Below, piece after piece: positions 1-8,626 of a stretch of DNA of 64,000 bases. Made by a program: the position numbers and the translations under genes. Source of the DNA: Streptomyces narbonensis (GTDB lineage Bacteria; Actinomycetota; Actinomycetes; Streptomycetales; Streptomycetaceae); the NCBI RefSeq assembly GCF_014649015.1, contig NZ_BMSF01000008.1, forward strand, positions 124,001 to 188,000, given 5' to 3'. The notes beneath the pieces were generated by a model, which saw nothing but the letters and a program-made list of their open reading frames with translations, made no database searches and was not told where the DNA came from. Within the stretch, counting starts at the first letter, position 1. Every line of letters begins with the position of its first letter.

Positions 1-71
1 ACGTGGCATCTCGAGCCGATACCCAGTACACAATGTCGGACGGGTTCATCGCCAAGCGGGTGGCGGTGTGA
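1..71 (+). CDS. C-terminal end of an ABC transporter ATP-binding protein (partial)
   Basis: Only the last 22 codons are present, ending at the TGA at 69-71. The tail (VASRADTQYTMSDGFIAKR) resembles the end of LolD/MacB-type ATPases, where an 'A.RADR...L.DG.I' pattern follows the H-loop. The stop overlaps the GTG start of the downstream permease as GTGA, which indicates translational coupling within one transporter operon. The assignment rests on this short tail and on the neighbour, so it is an inference. Confidence 0.5.
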   Translation, partial: VASRADTQYTMSDGFIAKRVAV

Positions 72-2320
72 ACACGCTCCTGCTCGGCATGCGTTTGCTT
101 TGGGGCAGCGGACGTCGGGGACAGGTCCGTTTTCTCTTGATGGCAATCGGATCGGCGGTTGGCGTGGCGTGCCTTGCCTCTGTCCTCACAATCCCATCGA
201 TCCTCGCCGCTCATGACGCCCGCACGGCTGCCCGTGAACCGAGGCCAGGCACAAGTAACTTCCTTTACCGAGAATTTCGGGATCCGTACGGGTCACAACC
301 CCTCCATCGCGTCTTCGTCGCACGGACAGGCCCTGGATCCTCTCCGGTACCCCCGGGAGTCGAGAGGCTACCCAGCGCGGGCGAAGCAATCGTCTCCCCG
401 AAGCTCGCGGAGATTCTGTCTGCCAATCCGCAGACAGCCAGCCTTATCCCAGGCCGATTGACCGGAACGATCACACCGGAGGGATTGGCCGATACCGAGG
501 ATTTATACGCATACATCGGCACCGCGCCAGCCAATCTGACTGAAGCAGAGCAGCTAGGTAGCTTCGGCACTGGCCGGTCGTGGAGGCAGATCGTCGCCCC
601 TTCGTCACTCAACGTACTGCGGTTCACCCTCGGGTGCATCGTGCTGCTTCCCCTCGTCATCTTTCTCTCCGTCTGCGCGCGGCTCTCCGGAGAGTCTCGA
701 GCTCGTCGGCTCGCCGCCCTTCGGCTCGTCGGCCTCAGTGTCAAGGACACATTGCGGGTCAACGCAGGGGAGAGTGTCGTCGCTGCGTTCGTCGGGGCCG
801 TGCTCGGGGTCGTGGGGTATCTCGGGGTCAACGAGGTCATGGCGCGGGTCGGGTTGCCGGGGCTGCATTGGTATCCGGCCGACGGGCGGCCTGAGGCGTC
901 GACCATCGCCGTGTGTCTGCTCGGTTGTCCGGCGCTCGCGTGGGTCGTCGGGCAGTTCAGTGCGCGGCGGGCGGCGCTGTCGCCGATCAGTGTCCGGCGG
1001 ACCGGGGAGCGCAAGCCGCCGAGGAAGTACGGGGCTCTGTTGCTGATCCCGGGGCTCGGGGTCATCGGCGGGTACTGCGTGCTCAGTGTGTTGGGCCGGG
1101 ACCCGTCCGGAGGTTCGGCCAGTTCTGTGCTCGTACCCGGAGCCGTGTTGCTGACCGGTGCCGGGCTCGTGTTCGGGCTGGCTCCGATCACTGCGTGGCT
1201 CGCCCGTCGGCTGGCCGGTGTGGCGAAGTCACTGCCGGTGGCGTTGGCCATGCGGCGCAGTGAGGTCGATCCCGGGTCGTCGTTGCGGGTGGTCACCGGG
1301 CTCGTTCTGCTCGTGTTCGGGGCTTCGCTCACGCAGGGGGTGCTGGTCGAGCTGGATCAGGTCAGCCGGCGTACGGCTCCCCTTCAGGAGTACAGGATCG
1401 GCTTGAGTGAGCTGGGGTCGGCCCAGCGCCAGGCATTGGCGAAGGTGCCGGGTGTGCGAACGAGCTTGGTCTCGTACGACTCTTGGGCCACCCAGGCGGA
1501 GAACTACGTGCCGGGAGCCGACCTCGTCGTCGCCACCTGCTCGCAGCTCGCCGCGTCCACAGAGCGGGCCACCGGCTGTGTCGACGGCCGGGTCATGCAG
1601 GTGCGGGACAGCGGCGCCCCAGTCGAGTACGACCCGAAGCCCGGCGAGCGCTTCGCCTTCGAGGTGGAGAACGGCCCCAAGGTCATGATCACCGTGCCGC
1701 GCCAGCGGGTTCAGGTGAAGCCGTACGACATGTCCGTCTTCGACTCGGGCACCCTGCTCGTGCCCCCCTCCCTCGCTCCCCCGAAGCTGGCCGACTCGGC
1801 CGGCACCCTCACGCTCGTCAGTGACGCCGACCCCGCCACCATCAGGGCCGTCCTCGACGGTGTCGGGGCCATTGCTCCCACCGCGTCCGTCGAACCCGTC
1901 GGGATCGTGATCGATTCGCTCGCGCAGCTCACCGTGATTCGGAGTCTGCTCGCCGTCGGGATGGTGCTGGGGCTGGTCATCGGGGTCGCCGCGTTCGTCG
2001 TGTCCGTGGCCGATCGGGCCATGGAGCGGCGGGGGCAGGTGACCGCGCTCGCTTTGCTGGGGGCTCGGGCCGGGACCTTGCGGGTCGTGCAGGTCGTGCA
2101 GGTCGGGTTGCCGCTCGTCGTGGGACTGGGGGCCGCCATCGTCACCGGGTGGCTCGCCGAGTCCAGCTACCTGATCACCGGGGGCGGTGCGGTCCACTGG
2201 GACTGGGAAGGGCTGCCGTTGCTCCTCGCCTGTGCCCTCGGCGTGCTGATCGCCGCCGCCCTCGCCTCCGTACCCATGGTCCGGCGGCACATCGACCCCG
2301 AGCACATTCGGCGGGACTGA
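68..2320 (+). CDS. FtsX-like ABC transporter permease, 750 aa
   Basis: Membrane subunit of a MacB/FtsX-type ABC exporter. One N-terminal membrane helix (about 20-45) is followed by an extracytoplasmic stretch, then helices near 185-205, 230-255, 280-300, 325-345 and 360-385. A second soluble domain (about 430-610) precedes the C-terminal helices near 625-650, 670-695 and 720-740, giving the duplicated FtsX layout typical of Streptomyces permeases. The GTG start overlaps the preceding stop. Codon 146 (bases 503-505) is TTA, the rare leucine codon read by the bldA tRNA in Streptomyces, so full translation may be developmentally gated. The first 500 bases use less GC-biased codons than the remainder, which hints at a different history for the N-terminal part. 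Substrate unknown; such pairs often export peptides or lipids. Confidence 0.85.
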   Translation: MNTLLLGMRLLWGSGRRGQVRFLLMAIGSAVGVACLASVLTIPSILAAHDARTAAREPRPGTSNFLYREFRDPYGSQPLHRVFVARTGPGSSPVPPGVERLPSAGEAIVSPKLAEILSANPQTASLIPGRLTGTITPEGLADTEDLYAYIGTAPANLTEAEQLGSFGTGRSWRQIVAPSSLNVLRFTLGCIVLLPLVIFLSVCARLSGESRARRLAALRLVGLSVKDTLRVNAGESVVAAFVGAVLGVVGYLGVNEVMARVGLPGLHWYPADGRPEASTIAVCLLGCPALAWVVGQFSARRAALSPISVRRTGERKPPRKYGALLLIPGLGVIGGYCVLSVLGRDPSGGSASSVLVPGAVLLTGAGLVFGLAPITAWLARRLAGVAKSLPVALAMRRSEVDPGSSLRVVTGLVLLVFGASLTQGVLVELDQVSRRTAPLQEYRIGLSELGSAQRQALAKVPGVRTSLVSYDSWATQAENYVPGADLVVATCSQLAASTERATGCVDGRVMQVRDSGAPVEYDPKPGERFAFEVENGPKVMITVPRQRVQVKPYDMSVFDSGTLLVPPSLAPPKLADSAGTLTLVSDADPATIRAVLDGVGAIAPTASVEPVGIVIDSLAQLTVIRSLLAVGMVLGLVIGVAAFVVSVADRAMERRGQVTALALLGARAGTLRVVQVVQVGLPLVVGLGAAIVTGWLAESSYLITGGGAVHWDWEGLPLLLACALGVLIAAALASVPMVRRHIDPEHIRRD

Positions 2321-2403
2321 CCCCGCGCAGTGCGATGAGTTTCTCTGTGGCGGGGAGTCTCTATGGGTGTTGTGGCCGTTGCCGTCCTTCCAGGAGAGAT
2401 CTC

Positions 2404-2616
2404 ATGTCCCAGAACGCCGCCCCCAAGGGTCCCGCCAGTTACTTCCCCTCCATCGAGAAGAAGTACGGGCGGCCGGTCTCCGAGTGGCAGGAGCTCATCC
2501 GTTCCTCGCCGCTCACGAAGCACATGGAGCTCGTCTCCTGGCTCAAGGCCGAGCACGGGCTTGGGCACGGGCATGCCAATGCTCTCGTCGCCCATACCCT
2601 GGCGGAGGGGAAGTAG
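2404..2616 (+). CDS. DUF4287 domain protein, 70 aa
   Basis: Small soluble protein starting MSQNAAPKGPASYFPSIEKK. The central part (IEKKYGRPVSEWQELI, then a helix with GLGHGHANALVAH) is the signature of the DUF4287 family found widely in actinobacteria; its biochemical role is unknown. The ATG at 2404 was chosen because AGGAGA at 2392-2397 lies at good spacing, whereas the longer upstream frame runs through the permease gene. It ends 26 bp before the 3' end of the convergent MFS gene. Confidence 0.8.
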   Translation: MSQNAAPKGPASYFPSIEKKYGRPVSEWQELIRSSPLTKHMELVSWLKAEHGLGHGHANALVAHTLAEGK

Positions 2617-2642
2617 AGCACGTCGGGGCACGTACGGCCTGA

Positions 2643-3830
2643 TCAGGCCGCCAGGTCGTGGGGTGTTGTGCGGCGGTGGACCCGTGGTGCCAGGGTCATG
2701 GTCGCCGCTGCGGCCGCCGAGCCCGCCAGCAGGGCCGTCCACCACAGGGTGCCCGGGCCCAGCGTCGTATACGCGGCCACGCCCACGGTGAGGGCCGCGA
2801 AGCGGGCCACGCCCCAGGTCCAGCTGAAGGCGCCCTGGTAGCGGCCCCGGGCGTGTGCCGGGGCCAGGTTGGCGACGACGCCCGCCGCGATCCCGGCGAC
2901 CACGACCTCGCCGAGCGACCAGACCACGACCGACACCGTGTAGCCGACGACGCCGTCCGCCAGGCCCGTGAGCGCCACGCCCACCGCGATCAGGACACTG
3001 CCCGCGCTCTGCACCGCGAGCTGCGGCAGCCCGGCCAGCCGGGCGGTCACGAAGGGCTGCAGAGCGACCACCAGGACCGCGTTGACCGCCGCCATCGCCC
3101 CGTACACCGCCGGGGAGAGGCCGCTGTCGCGCACCGCGAGCGGCAGTGCGACCTCGGTCAGCGAGTACACGAACAGCTGGATGCCGAAGAGCGGGAGGAG
3201 CAGCAGCGCCAGGCGGTCCCGGAGGATGACCCCGTAGCCGATTCCGTCCTTCGCCGGGGGCGTCGTGCGGGCCGGTTCCCTGAGGCGCGTCGCCACCACC
3301 CCCGCGTACAGCAGCATCGAGCCGGCGTCCACCGCGAACAGCAACCAGTAGCCGTGGGCCGCCAGATAGCCGCCCAGGACGCCCGCCACCGCGGTGCCGA
3401 TGTTCACGCCCCAGCCGAAGAGGGCGTACGCGCGCTGGCGGCGTTCACTGTCCACCGCGTCGGCCAGCAGCGCGTAGGCCGCCGGTGACACCGTGCTGCC
3501 CGCCGTGCTGATCAGCAGCGACGCCGCCGCCATCGTCCACACCCCGGGCGCCAGGAACAGCGCCCCCTGCGCCGCCGCCGCGCCGATCAGGCCGATCAGC
3601 ATCGTCGGCCGGCGGCCGATGCGGTCGGCGAGGACGCCGCCGACGGCGGGGCCGATGAGGTTGCCCGCGCCGAGGGCGCCGAGCACGTACGAGGTGTCGG
3701 CGCCGGTCACCCCGCGCGACGCGAGGAAGAAGACCAGGAACGGCGTGACGAGGTAGCCGAGGCGGTTGACGATCGTTCCGGCGAAGATCGTCCAGACGAC
3801 GGGCGGGAGACCACGGAAGGAGGAGGGCAT
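2643..3830 (-). CDS. MFS transporter, 395 aa
   Basis: Major facilitator superfamily protein with about 12 predicted membrane helices. The loop between helices 2 and 3 carries the motif GGVLADRIGRRPTM, the classical MFS motif A (GxxxDRxGRR). Length fits 12-helix drug:proton antiporters. It is divergent from the ArsR-like regulator at 3925, with a 94-bp intergenic region that is AT-rich for this genome. A regulator/efflux pair is the likely arrangement. Substrate unknown. Confidence 0.85.
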   Translation of the reverse strand: MPSSFRGLPPVVWTIFAGTIVNRLGYLVTPFLVFFLASRGVTGADTSYVLGALGAGNLIGPAVGGVLADRIGRRPTMLIGLIGAAAAQGALFLAPGVWTMAAASLLISTAGSTVSPAAYALLADAVDSERRQRAYALFGWGVNIGTAVAGVLGGYLAAHGYWLLFAVDAGSMLLYAGVVATRLREPARTTPPAKDGIGYGVILRDRLALLLLPLFGIQLFVYSLTEVALPLAVRDSGLSPAVYGAMAAVNAVLVVALQPFVTARLAGLPQLAVQSAGSVLIAVGVALTGLADGVVGYTVSVVVWSLGEVVVAGIAAGVVANLAPAHARGRYQGAFSWTWGVARFAALTVGVAAYTTLGPGTLWWTALLAGSAAAAATMTLAPRVHRRTTPHDLAA

Positions 3831-3924
3831 GGGGGGAGTCTGGGGGTGGCCGCCTTGAGCCCTCCAATGATTAAGCTCAGGCCGAATCCATTTGACGTGT
3901 CGCGCCTACCAGGACGGTAACTCC

Positions 3925-4911
3925 ATGGAATCCGGGATCCGTTTTTCCGCCGCCGACCTCGCCCAGACCCGCTTCGCCGTCTCCCCCATGTGGGAGGTCG
4001 TCACCAGCTTCCGCCTCCTCTCCCGGCAGCCCGACACCAGCGGGGCCTCCCCCCACCGGCGCTGGGCCGCCCAGGTCCGCCCCCGGCTCGTCCGGGCCGG
4101 GCTCGACCGTGGCTGGCTCGCCGCCCTCGTCCCCGCCCACGGCTACCTCGCCGACTTCCTCAACCCCACCCCCACCGGCCCCTTCCCCACCCTCGAAGCA
4201 GAGCTCGACGCCATCCGCCGCACCCCTCCCGAGCAGGTGCGCGACGACCTCCGGCGCCTCGCGGTGGAAGGCGGCGACGGGCCCCGCCGCCGGCTGCTGC
4301 ACGAAGCCCCCGAAGCCGCTCTCCGCAAGGTCGCCGACGAGATCGACACCTACTGGGAGCTCGCCCTCGCCCCCTACTGGGCCCGTGTCCAGAAGCTCCT
4401 GGAGGCCGACGTCTTCCACCGGGCCCGCCAGGTCGCGGAGCACGGTTCGGCCCGGGTCCTGAGCGAACTCCACGAGACCGTACGGTGGGACGACGGCACC
4501 CTGCGGCTCGTACGCCGCCACTGTGCGCTCACCCGCGACCAGGCCGGCTCCGGGCTCCTGCTCATCCCCTCCGCCTTCGCCTGGCCCAAGGTCCTCACCC
4601 GGTCCGTCCATCCCGATCCACCCCAACTCGCCTACCCCGCCCGGGGCATCGGCGCCCTGTGGGAACCCCGTACGACCTCCGCCGCGGAGGCCGTCGCCGC
4701 CGTCCTCGGGCGCTCCCGCACGCTGCTCCTCACCGAGCTCGACACCCCGGCCTCCACCACCCAGCTCGCCTCGCACTGCGGCCTGTCCGCCGCCGGCGTC
4801 TCCCAGCACCTCATCGCCCTGCGGAACGCCGGCCTCGTCACCGCCCACCGCAGCGGGCGCTCCGTCCTCTACGCCCGTACCTCCGTCGCCGATCAGCTCC
4901 TCGATCCGTAG
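3925..4911 (+). CDS. ArsR-type winged-helix regulator with long N-terminal domain, 328 aa
   Basis: The C-terminal 65 residues form a winged helix of ArsR type (STTQLASHCGLSAAGVSQHL followed by a wing with HRSGRSVLYART). The N-terminal about 255 residues resemble the DUF5937-type domain that often precedes this HTH in Streptomyces. The ATG at 3925 is preferred over an upstream in-frame ATG at 3892 because AGGACGG (3911-3917) precedes it and the MESGIRFSAADLA start is typical of the family. Divergent from the MFS gene, which it probably controls. No clear metal-binding cysteine cluster is seen. Confidence 0.8.
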   Translation: MESGIRFSAADLAQTRFAVSPMWEVVTSFRLLSRQPDTSGASPHRRWAAQVRPRLVRAGLDRGWLAALVPAHGYLADFLNPTPTGPFPTLEAELDAIRRTPPEQVRDDLRRLAVEGGDGPRRRLLHEAPEAALRKVADEIDTYWELALAPYWARVQKLLEADVFHRARQVAEHGSARVLSELHETVRWDDGTLRLVRRHCALTRDQAGSGLLLIPSAFAWPKVLTRSVHPDPPQLAYPARGIGALWEPRTTSAAEAVAAVLGRSRTLLLTELDTPASTTQLASHCGLSAAGVSQHLIALRNAGLVTAHRSGRSVLYARTSVADQLLDP

Positions 4912-4933
4912 ACGGATGAGGGAGGATCGCGGG

Positions 4934-5965
4934 GTGGCCGATTCTTTGAGTTCCTCCTGGGGCGGGCAGTCGGACAAGCCCGTTGATTCCGACAAGCCCG
5001 ACCAGCCCGTCGAGCCCGTCGAGCCCGTCGAGCCCGTCGAGCCCGTCGAGCCGGTCGAGCCGGTCGATGCCGACAAGCCCGTCGAGCCGGTCGAGCCGGT
5101 CGAGCCGGTCGCGCAGGATGAGTCAGTCGCGCCGGACGAGTCGGATGAGACGGATGAGGCTGTCGAGCGGGTCGTCCTGGCGCGGGACGGCGTGAAGCTG
5201 TCCTGTCGTGACTGGGGAGGCCCCGGGGTCGACGTCCTCCTCCTCCACGGGCTCGCCGGGCACTCCGGCGAGTGGGATGCGACCGCCCGCGCCCTGCGCG
5301 ACGCCGGACACCGCGTCGTCACCCTCGACCAGCGCGGCCACGGAAACAGCGAGCGGCGGCCCGCGGACGTCTCGCGTGCCGCGTACGTCGCCGATGTCGT
5401 CGCCGTGGTGACGGAGCTCGGGCTTCGGCAGCCCGTGTTGATGGGCCAGTCCCTCGGCGGGCACACCGCTCTGCTCACCGCCGCCGCCCATCCCGGGCTG
5501 CCCCGCGCGCTCGTCCTCGTCGAGGCCGGGCCCGGCGGGGCGGAGCCGGGCCTCCAGGCGGGCATCGCGGCGTGGTTCGCCGACTGGCCGGTGCCGTTCC
5601 CGACGCGGGAGGCGGCCGTCGCGTACCTCGGCGGCGGCAAGCGGGCCGTCGGGGAGGGGTGGGCGAGCGGGCTCGAGGAGCGTGGCGACGGGCTGTGGCC
5701 GCGCTTCGACGCCGATGTCATGGTCCGGTCGCTCGACGACAACGCCGCCCGCGCCTTCTGGGACGAATGGGCGGCGATCACCTGCCCCGTCCTCTCCGTC
5801 CTCGGGCAGGGCGAGCAGGGCGGGATCATCGGCGCCGAGGAGTACGCGGAGATGGCCCGGCTCCTGCCCGGACTGCGCGGCGTCAGCGTGCCCGGCACCG
5901 GGCACGACACGCATCTGGAGCGGCCCGAGGTCCTGCACTCGCTGGTCATGGGGTTCCTGGAATGA
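4934..5965 (+). CDS. Alpha/beta-hydrolase with Val-Glu-Pro repeat N-terminus, 343 aa
   Basis: Alpha/beta-hydrolase fold: oxyanion region LLHGLAGHSGEWD, DQRGHGNS, nucleophile elbow GQSLGG (Ser) and a C-terminal GHDTHLE supplying the catalytic His. The first about 75 residues are a low-complexity acidic stretch of V-E-P, D-K-P and D-E repeats not needed for the fold. GTG at 4934 was chosen because GGAGGA (4921-4926) sits 7 bases upstream; an in-frame ATG at 4916 is the alternative. It follows the ArsR-type gene by 22 bp and may be co-transcribed. Substrate cannot be assigned. Confidence 0.8.
   Translation: MADSLSSSWGGQSDKPVDSDKPDQPVEPVEPVEPVEPVEPVEPVDADKPVEPVEPVEPVAQDESVAPDESDETDEAVERVVLARDGVKLSCRDWGGPGVDVLLLHGLAGHSGEWDATARALRDAGHRVVTLDQRGHGNSERRPADVSRAAYVADVVAVVTELGLRQPVLMGQSLGGHTALLTAAAHPGLPRALVLVEAGPGGAEPGLQAGIAAWFADWPVPFPTREAAVAYLGGGKRAVGEGWASGLEERGDGLWPRFDADVMVRSLDDNAARAFWDEWAAITCPVLSVLGQGEQGGIIGAEEYAEMARLLPGLRGVSVPGTGHDTHLERPEVLHSLVMGFLE
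5006..5110 (+). repeat. In-frame 9-bp tandem repeat coding for Val-Glu-Pro
   Basis: About ten copies of a 9-bp unit (GTCGAGCCC or GTCGAGCCG), interrupted once by a Asp-Ala-Asp-Lys block, inside the hydrolase gene. Unit length is a multiple of three, so copy-number change alters only linker length. Confidence 0.85.
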
Positions 5966-6013
5966 ACCACGGTGGCCGGCAAAGGAGGTGAGTGTTCGTC
6001 AGCTCGTTGGCCC

Positions 6014-6044
6014 TTGCCTTGGAGTGCACTCCAATTCCTACAGT
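6014..6044 (+). promoter_or_regulatory. MerR-type promoter with 19-bp spacer and perfect palindrome
   Basis: TTGCCT (6014-6019) and TACAGT (6039-6044) are separated by 19 bp instead of the usual 17. The perfect 16-bp palindrome TTGGAGTGCACTCCAA lies at 6019-6034 inside the spacer. This is the architecture of promoters activated by MerR-family proteins. The predicted transcription start falls at or within a base or two of the ATG at 6051, so the mRNA would be leaderless. No merR gene is visible in the window. Confidence 0.75.
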
Positions 6045-6050
6045 GCGCAC

Positions 6051-7109
6051 ATGCGCTATCGAACACTCGGCGGGACCGGGATCGACGTCAGCACCTACTG
6101 CCTCGGCACCATGATGTTCGGGGCCGTCGGCAACCCGGACCACGAGGACTCCGTACGGATCATCCATGCCGCCCTCGACCAGGGCATCAACTTCGTGGAC
6201 ACCGCCGACATGTACTCGGCCGGCGAGTCCGAGGAGATCGTCGGCAAGGCCCTGCGCGACTCCCGGCGCCGCGAGTCGACGGTCCTCGCGACGAAGGTGT
6301 ACTTCCCGATGGGCGGTGAAGGCCCCAACAAGGGCGGTCTGTCCCGACGTTGGATCACCCTCGCCGTCGAGAACAGCCTGCGGCGGCTCGGGACCGACTG
6401 GATCGACCTCTACCAGGTCCACCGGCCGGACCCCCGCACCGACATCGAGGAGACTCTCGGCGTCCTCGGCGACCTCGTCACGCAGGGGAAGATCCGGGCA
6501 TTCGGCTGCTCCACCTTCCCGGCCGAGGAGATCGTCGAGGCGCACGCCGTCGCCGACCGGCGCGGGCTGCGCCGCTTCCGCTCCGAGCAGCCGCCGTACT
6601 CGCTGCTCGCGCGGGGCGTGGAGGCCTCCGTGCTGCCCGTGGCCCAGCGGTACGGGATGGGGGTGCTGACCTGGAGCCCGCTCGCGTCCGGCTTCCTCAC
6701 CGGCCGGTACCGCAAGGACGCGCCGATCGACCTGACCAGCGGGCGGCCCGCGCTCCACCCGCACCGCTTCGACCCCTCGCTCCCCGTCAACGCCGCCAAG
6801 CTCGACGTCGTCGAGGAGCTCGTCGCGCTGGCCGAGGAGATCGGGTGCAGCCTGCCCGAGCTGGCGATCGCCTTCGTGACCGCGCATCCGGCCGTGACGT
6901 CCGTGATCATCGGACCGCGCACGATGGAGCAGCTGGAGGGGCTGCTGAAGGGCGCGCCGGTGGTCCTCACGGACGAGGTCCTCGACCGGATCGACGCGAT
7001 CGTGCCGCCGGGGACGAACATCTACCCGCCGGACGGCGTCTGGCGCCCGCGCGCCCTGACCGAACCCGCCCTGCGGCGACGGCCGCTGGAGGAGCGGGCG
7101 GCGGGGTGA
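6051..7109 (+). CDS. Aldo/keto reductase, 352 aa
   Basis: NADPH-dependent aldo/keto reductase of the (beta/alpha)8 barrel family. Starts MRYRTLGGTGIDVSTYCLG; FVDTADMY (catalytic Asp and Tyr), LATKVYF (Lys) and DLYQVHRPDP (His) form the AKR tetrad region. The C-terminal part has TSVIIGPRTMEQLE, the usual cofactor-binding segment. The ATG at 6051 has no Shine-Dalgarno sequence, which agrees with leaderless initiation from the MerR-type promoter just upstream. Induction by an electrophile or other small-molecule stress through an unlinked MerR regulator is inferred. Confidence 0.9.
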   Translation: MRYRTLGGTGIDVSTYCLGTMMFGAVGNPDHEDSVRIIHAALDQGINFVDTADMYSAGESEEIVGKALRDSRRRESTVLATKVYFPMGGEGPNKGGLSRRWITLAVENSLRRLGTDWIDLYQVHRPDPRTDIEETLGVLGDLVTQGKIRAFGCSTFPAEEIVEAHAVADRRGLRRFRSEQPPYSLLARGVEASVLPVAQRYGMGVLTWSPLASGFLTGRYRKDAPIDLTSGRPALHPHRFDPSLPVNAAKLDVVEELVALAEEIGCSLPELAIAFVTAHPAVTSVIIGPRTMEQLEGLLKGAPVVLTDEVLDRIDAIVPPGTNIYPPDGVWRPRALTEPALRRRPLEERAAG

Positions 7110-7190
7110 GGGGGCGTTGAGGTAAGGGTGCGGCGAGGTAAGGGGGCGTTGAGCAGAGCGGTCGCGGGGGGCGGGGGGAAGCCTGTCGTG

Positions 7191-7280
7191 CACCCCGCAC
7201 CCCGCACCCCGCACCCGCGGCTCACGGCTCACCGCTCGCGGCTCACGGCTCACCACCCGCGGCTCACGGCTCACGGCTCG
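7191..7280 (+). repeat. Two short tandem arrays between genes
   Basis: 7192-7216 holds more than three copies of ACCCCGC. 7217-7279 holds three 21-bp units built from GCGGCTCACGGCTCACC plus four variable bases. The arrays occupy the middle of the 221-bp gap between the reductase and the next gene. No coding sense is visible. Confidence 0.8.
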
Positions 7281-7330
7281 CTGTGGTGGATTTGCTTCGC
7301 TCCCGCCGGGCCTGAATCCATGCTGGCCGC

Positions 7331-8512
7331 ATGAGTGAGACGCGTACGAGAACGATCGATGACGCAGAGCGCCGAGCCCGGCTGGCGGTCCGGCACCGGC
7401 TGGCCCGGGCCGCGCGGGCGTCGAGCGCCGAGGAAGTCGGGGAGTCCCTGGTGGCGCTGCACGGGACGGACCCGGCGAGCGTGTTCCTCGCGGTCGGCGC
7501 GCGGCTGGCGGGCGATGCCGGGCCGGTCGCGCCGGTCGAGCGCGCGCTCTACGAGGAGCGGTCCCTGGTCCGGATGCACGGCATGCGGCACACCGTCTTC
7601 GTCTTCCCGTCCTCCCTCGCACCCGCCGTCCAGTCCTCGACGAGCCGGCCCGCCGCCGCCCGCGAACGCACCATGCTGCTGCGGCATTTGGCGGCCGGCA
7701 GCGCCTTCGACGAGGCCTGGCTCGGGGAGACCGAGCGCCTGGTCCTCGCCGAGCTGGACGCGCGGGGAGAGGCGACCGGAGCCGAACTGGGTTCGGCCGT
7801 ACCGAGGTTGAGAGAGACGTACGTGTACGGGCCGGGAACTCGCCAGGAGGGTGTCCAGTCCGTGGCGAGCCGGGTGCTGCGGGTCCTCGGCATGGAGGGG
7901 CGGATCGTCCGGGGGCGGCCGCAGGGGGCATGGACGTCGAGCCGGTTCCGCTGGGCGCTCGCCGAGGAGCACCCGCCGGTGCCGGCGGCGGAGGCGCGGG
8001 CCGAGCTGCTCGGGCGCTGGCTGGCGGCCTGCGGGCCGGCGACCGAGGCGGACCTGAAGTGGTGGACGGGGTGGAAGGTCACGGACGTGCGGGCGGCGCT
8101 CGCGGCGGTCGGGGCGGCGGCGGTGACCCTCGCCGACGGGACGGGCTTCGTCCTGCCGGACGACCTCGACCCCGTACCGGCGCCGGAGCCCTGGGCGGCG
8201 CTGCTGCCCGCGCTCGACCCGACGGCGATGGGCTGGCAGGCCCGGGACTGGTACCAGGACCCGGGGCACCGGCCCGCTCTGTACGACCGCAGCGGGAACA
8301 TCGCGCCGACGGTGTGGTGGGACGGTCGGATCGTCGGGGTCTGGGCGCAGCGGCCGGACGGCGGGATCGTCCACCGGCTCCTGGCCGACGTGGGCGGGGA
8401 GGCGGAGCGGGCCATCGGGGCGGAGTCGGCGCGGCTGGCGGGGTGGGTGGGTGACGTACGGGTGACGCCCCGGTTCCGCACCCCGCTGGAACGGGAGCTG
8501 GCCGCGCCCTGA
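7331..8512 (+). CDS. Winged-helix DNA-binding protein of the HTH_42 (AlkX/AlkZ-related) family, 393 aa
   Basis: The whole length matches the HTH_42 family, which includes E. coli YcaQ/AlkX and Streptomyces AlkZ, DNA glycosylases that unhook crosslinks. Visible family landmarks are LVALHGTDPASVFLAVGARL, RMHGMRHTVFVFP, LLGRWLAACGPATEADL and WWDGRIVGVW. At the spot where glycosylases carry a Q-x-Q or Q-x-D catalytic motif before 'DP', this protein has H-G-T, so glycosylase activity is doubtful. The ATG at 7331 starts just after a short AT-rich spacer. Function: DNA-binding, otherwise unknown. Confidence 0.75.
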   Translation: MSETRTRTIDDAERRARLAVRHRLARAARASSAEEVGESLVALHGTDPASVFLAVGARLAGDAGPVAPVERALYEERSLVRMHGMRHTVFVFPSSLAPAVQSSTSRPAAARERTMLLRHLAAGSAFDEAWLGETERLVLAELDARGEATGAELGSAVPRLRETYVYGPGTRQEGVQSVASRVLRVLGMEGRIVRGRPQGAWTSSRFRWALAEEHPPVPAAEARAELLGRWLAACGPATEADLKWWTGWKVTDVRAALAAVGAAAVTLADGTGFVLPDDLDPVPAPEPWAALLPALDPTAMGWQARDWYQDPGHRPALYDRSGNIAPTVWWDGRIVGVWAQRPDGGIVHRLLADVGGEAERAIGAESARLAGWVGDVRVTPRFRTPLERELAAP

Positions 8513-8626
8513 CCGGCAGGGCGATGGCACCCGCTCACGAGTGCCCGAAAGGCCGCGCCGTCCGCCCGCGGGCCGGGCGGGGCGGGGCTTTCCGGAGCCC
8601 CCTGCGGGCCGACCCGGGCAGGACTT

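Noticed and set aside
5946..7931. A long minus-strand frame across the aldo/keto reductase and beyond
   Set aside because: Arg/Pro-rich composition, crosses intergenic repeats, and no recognisable product.
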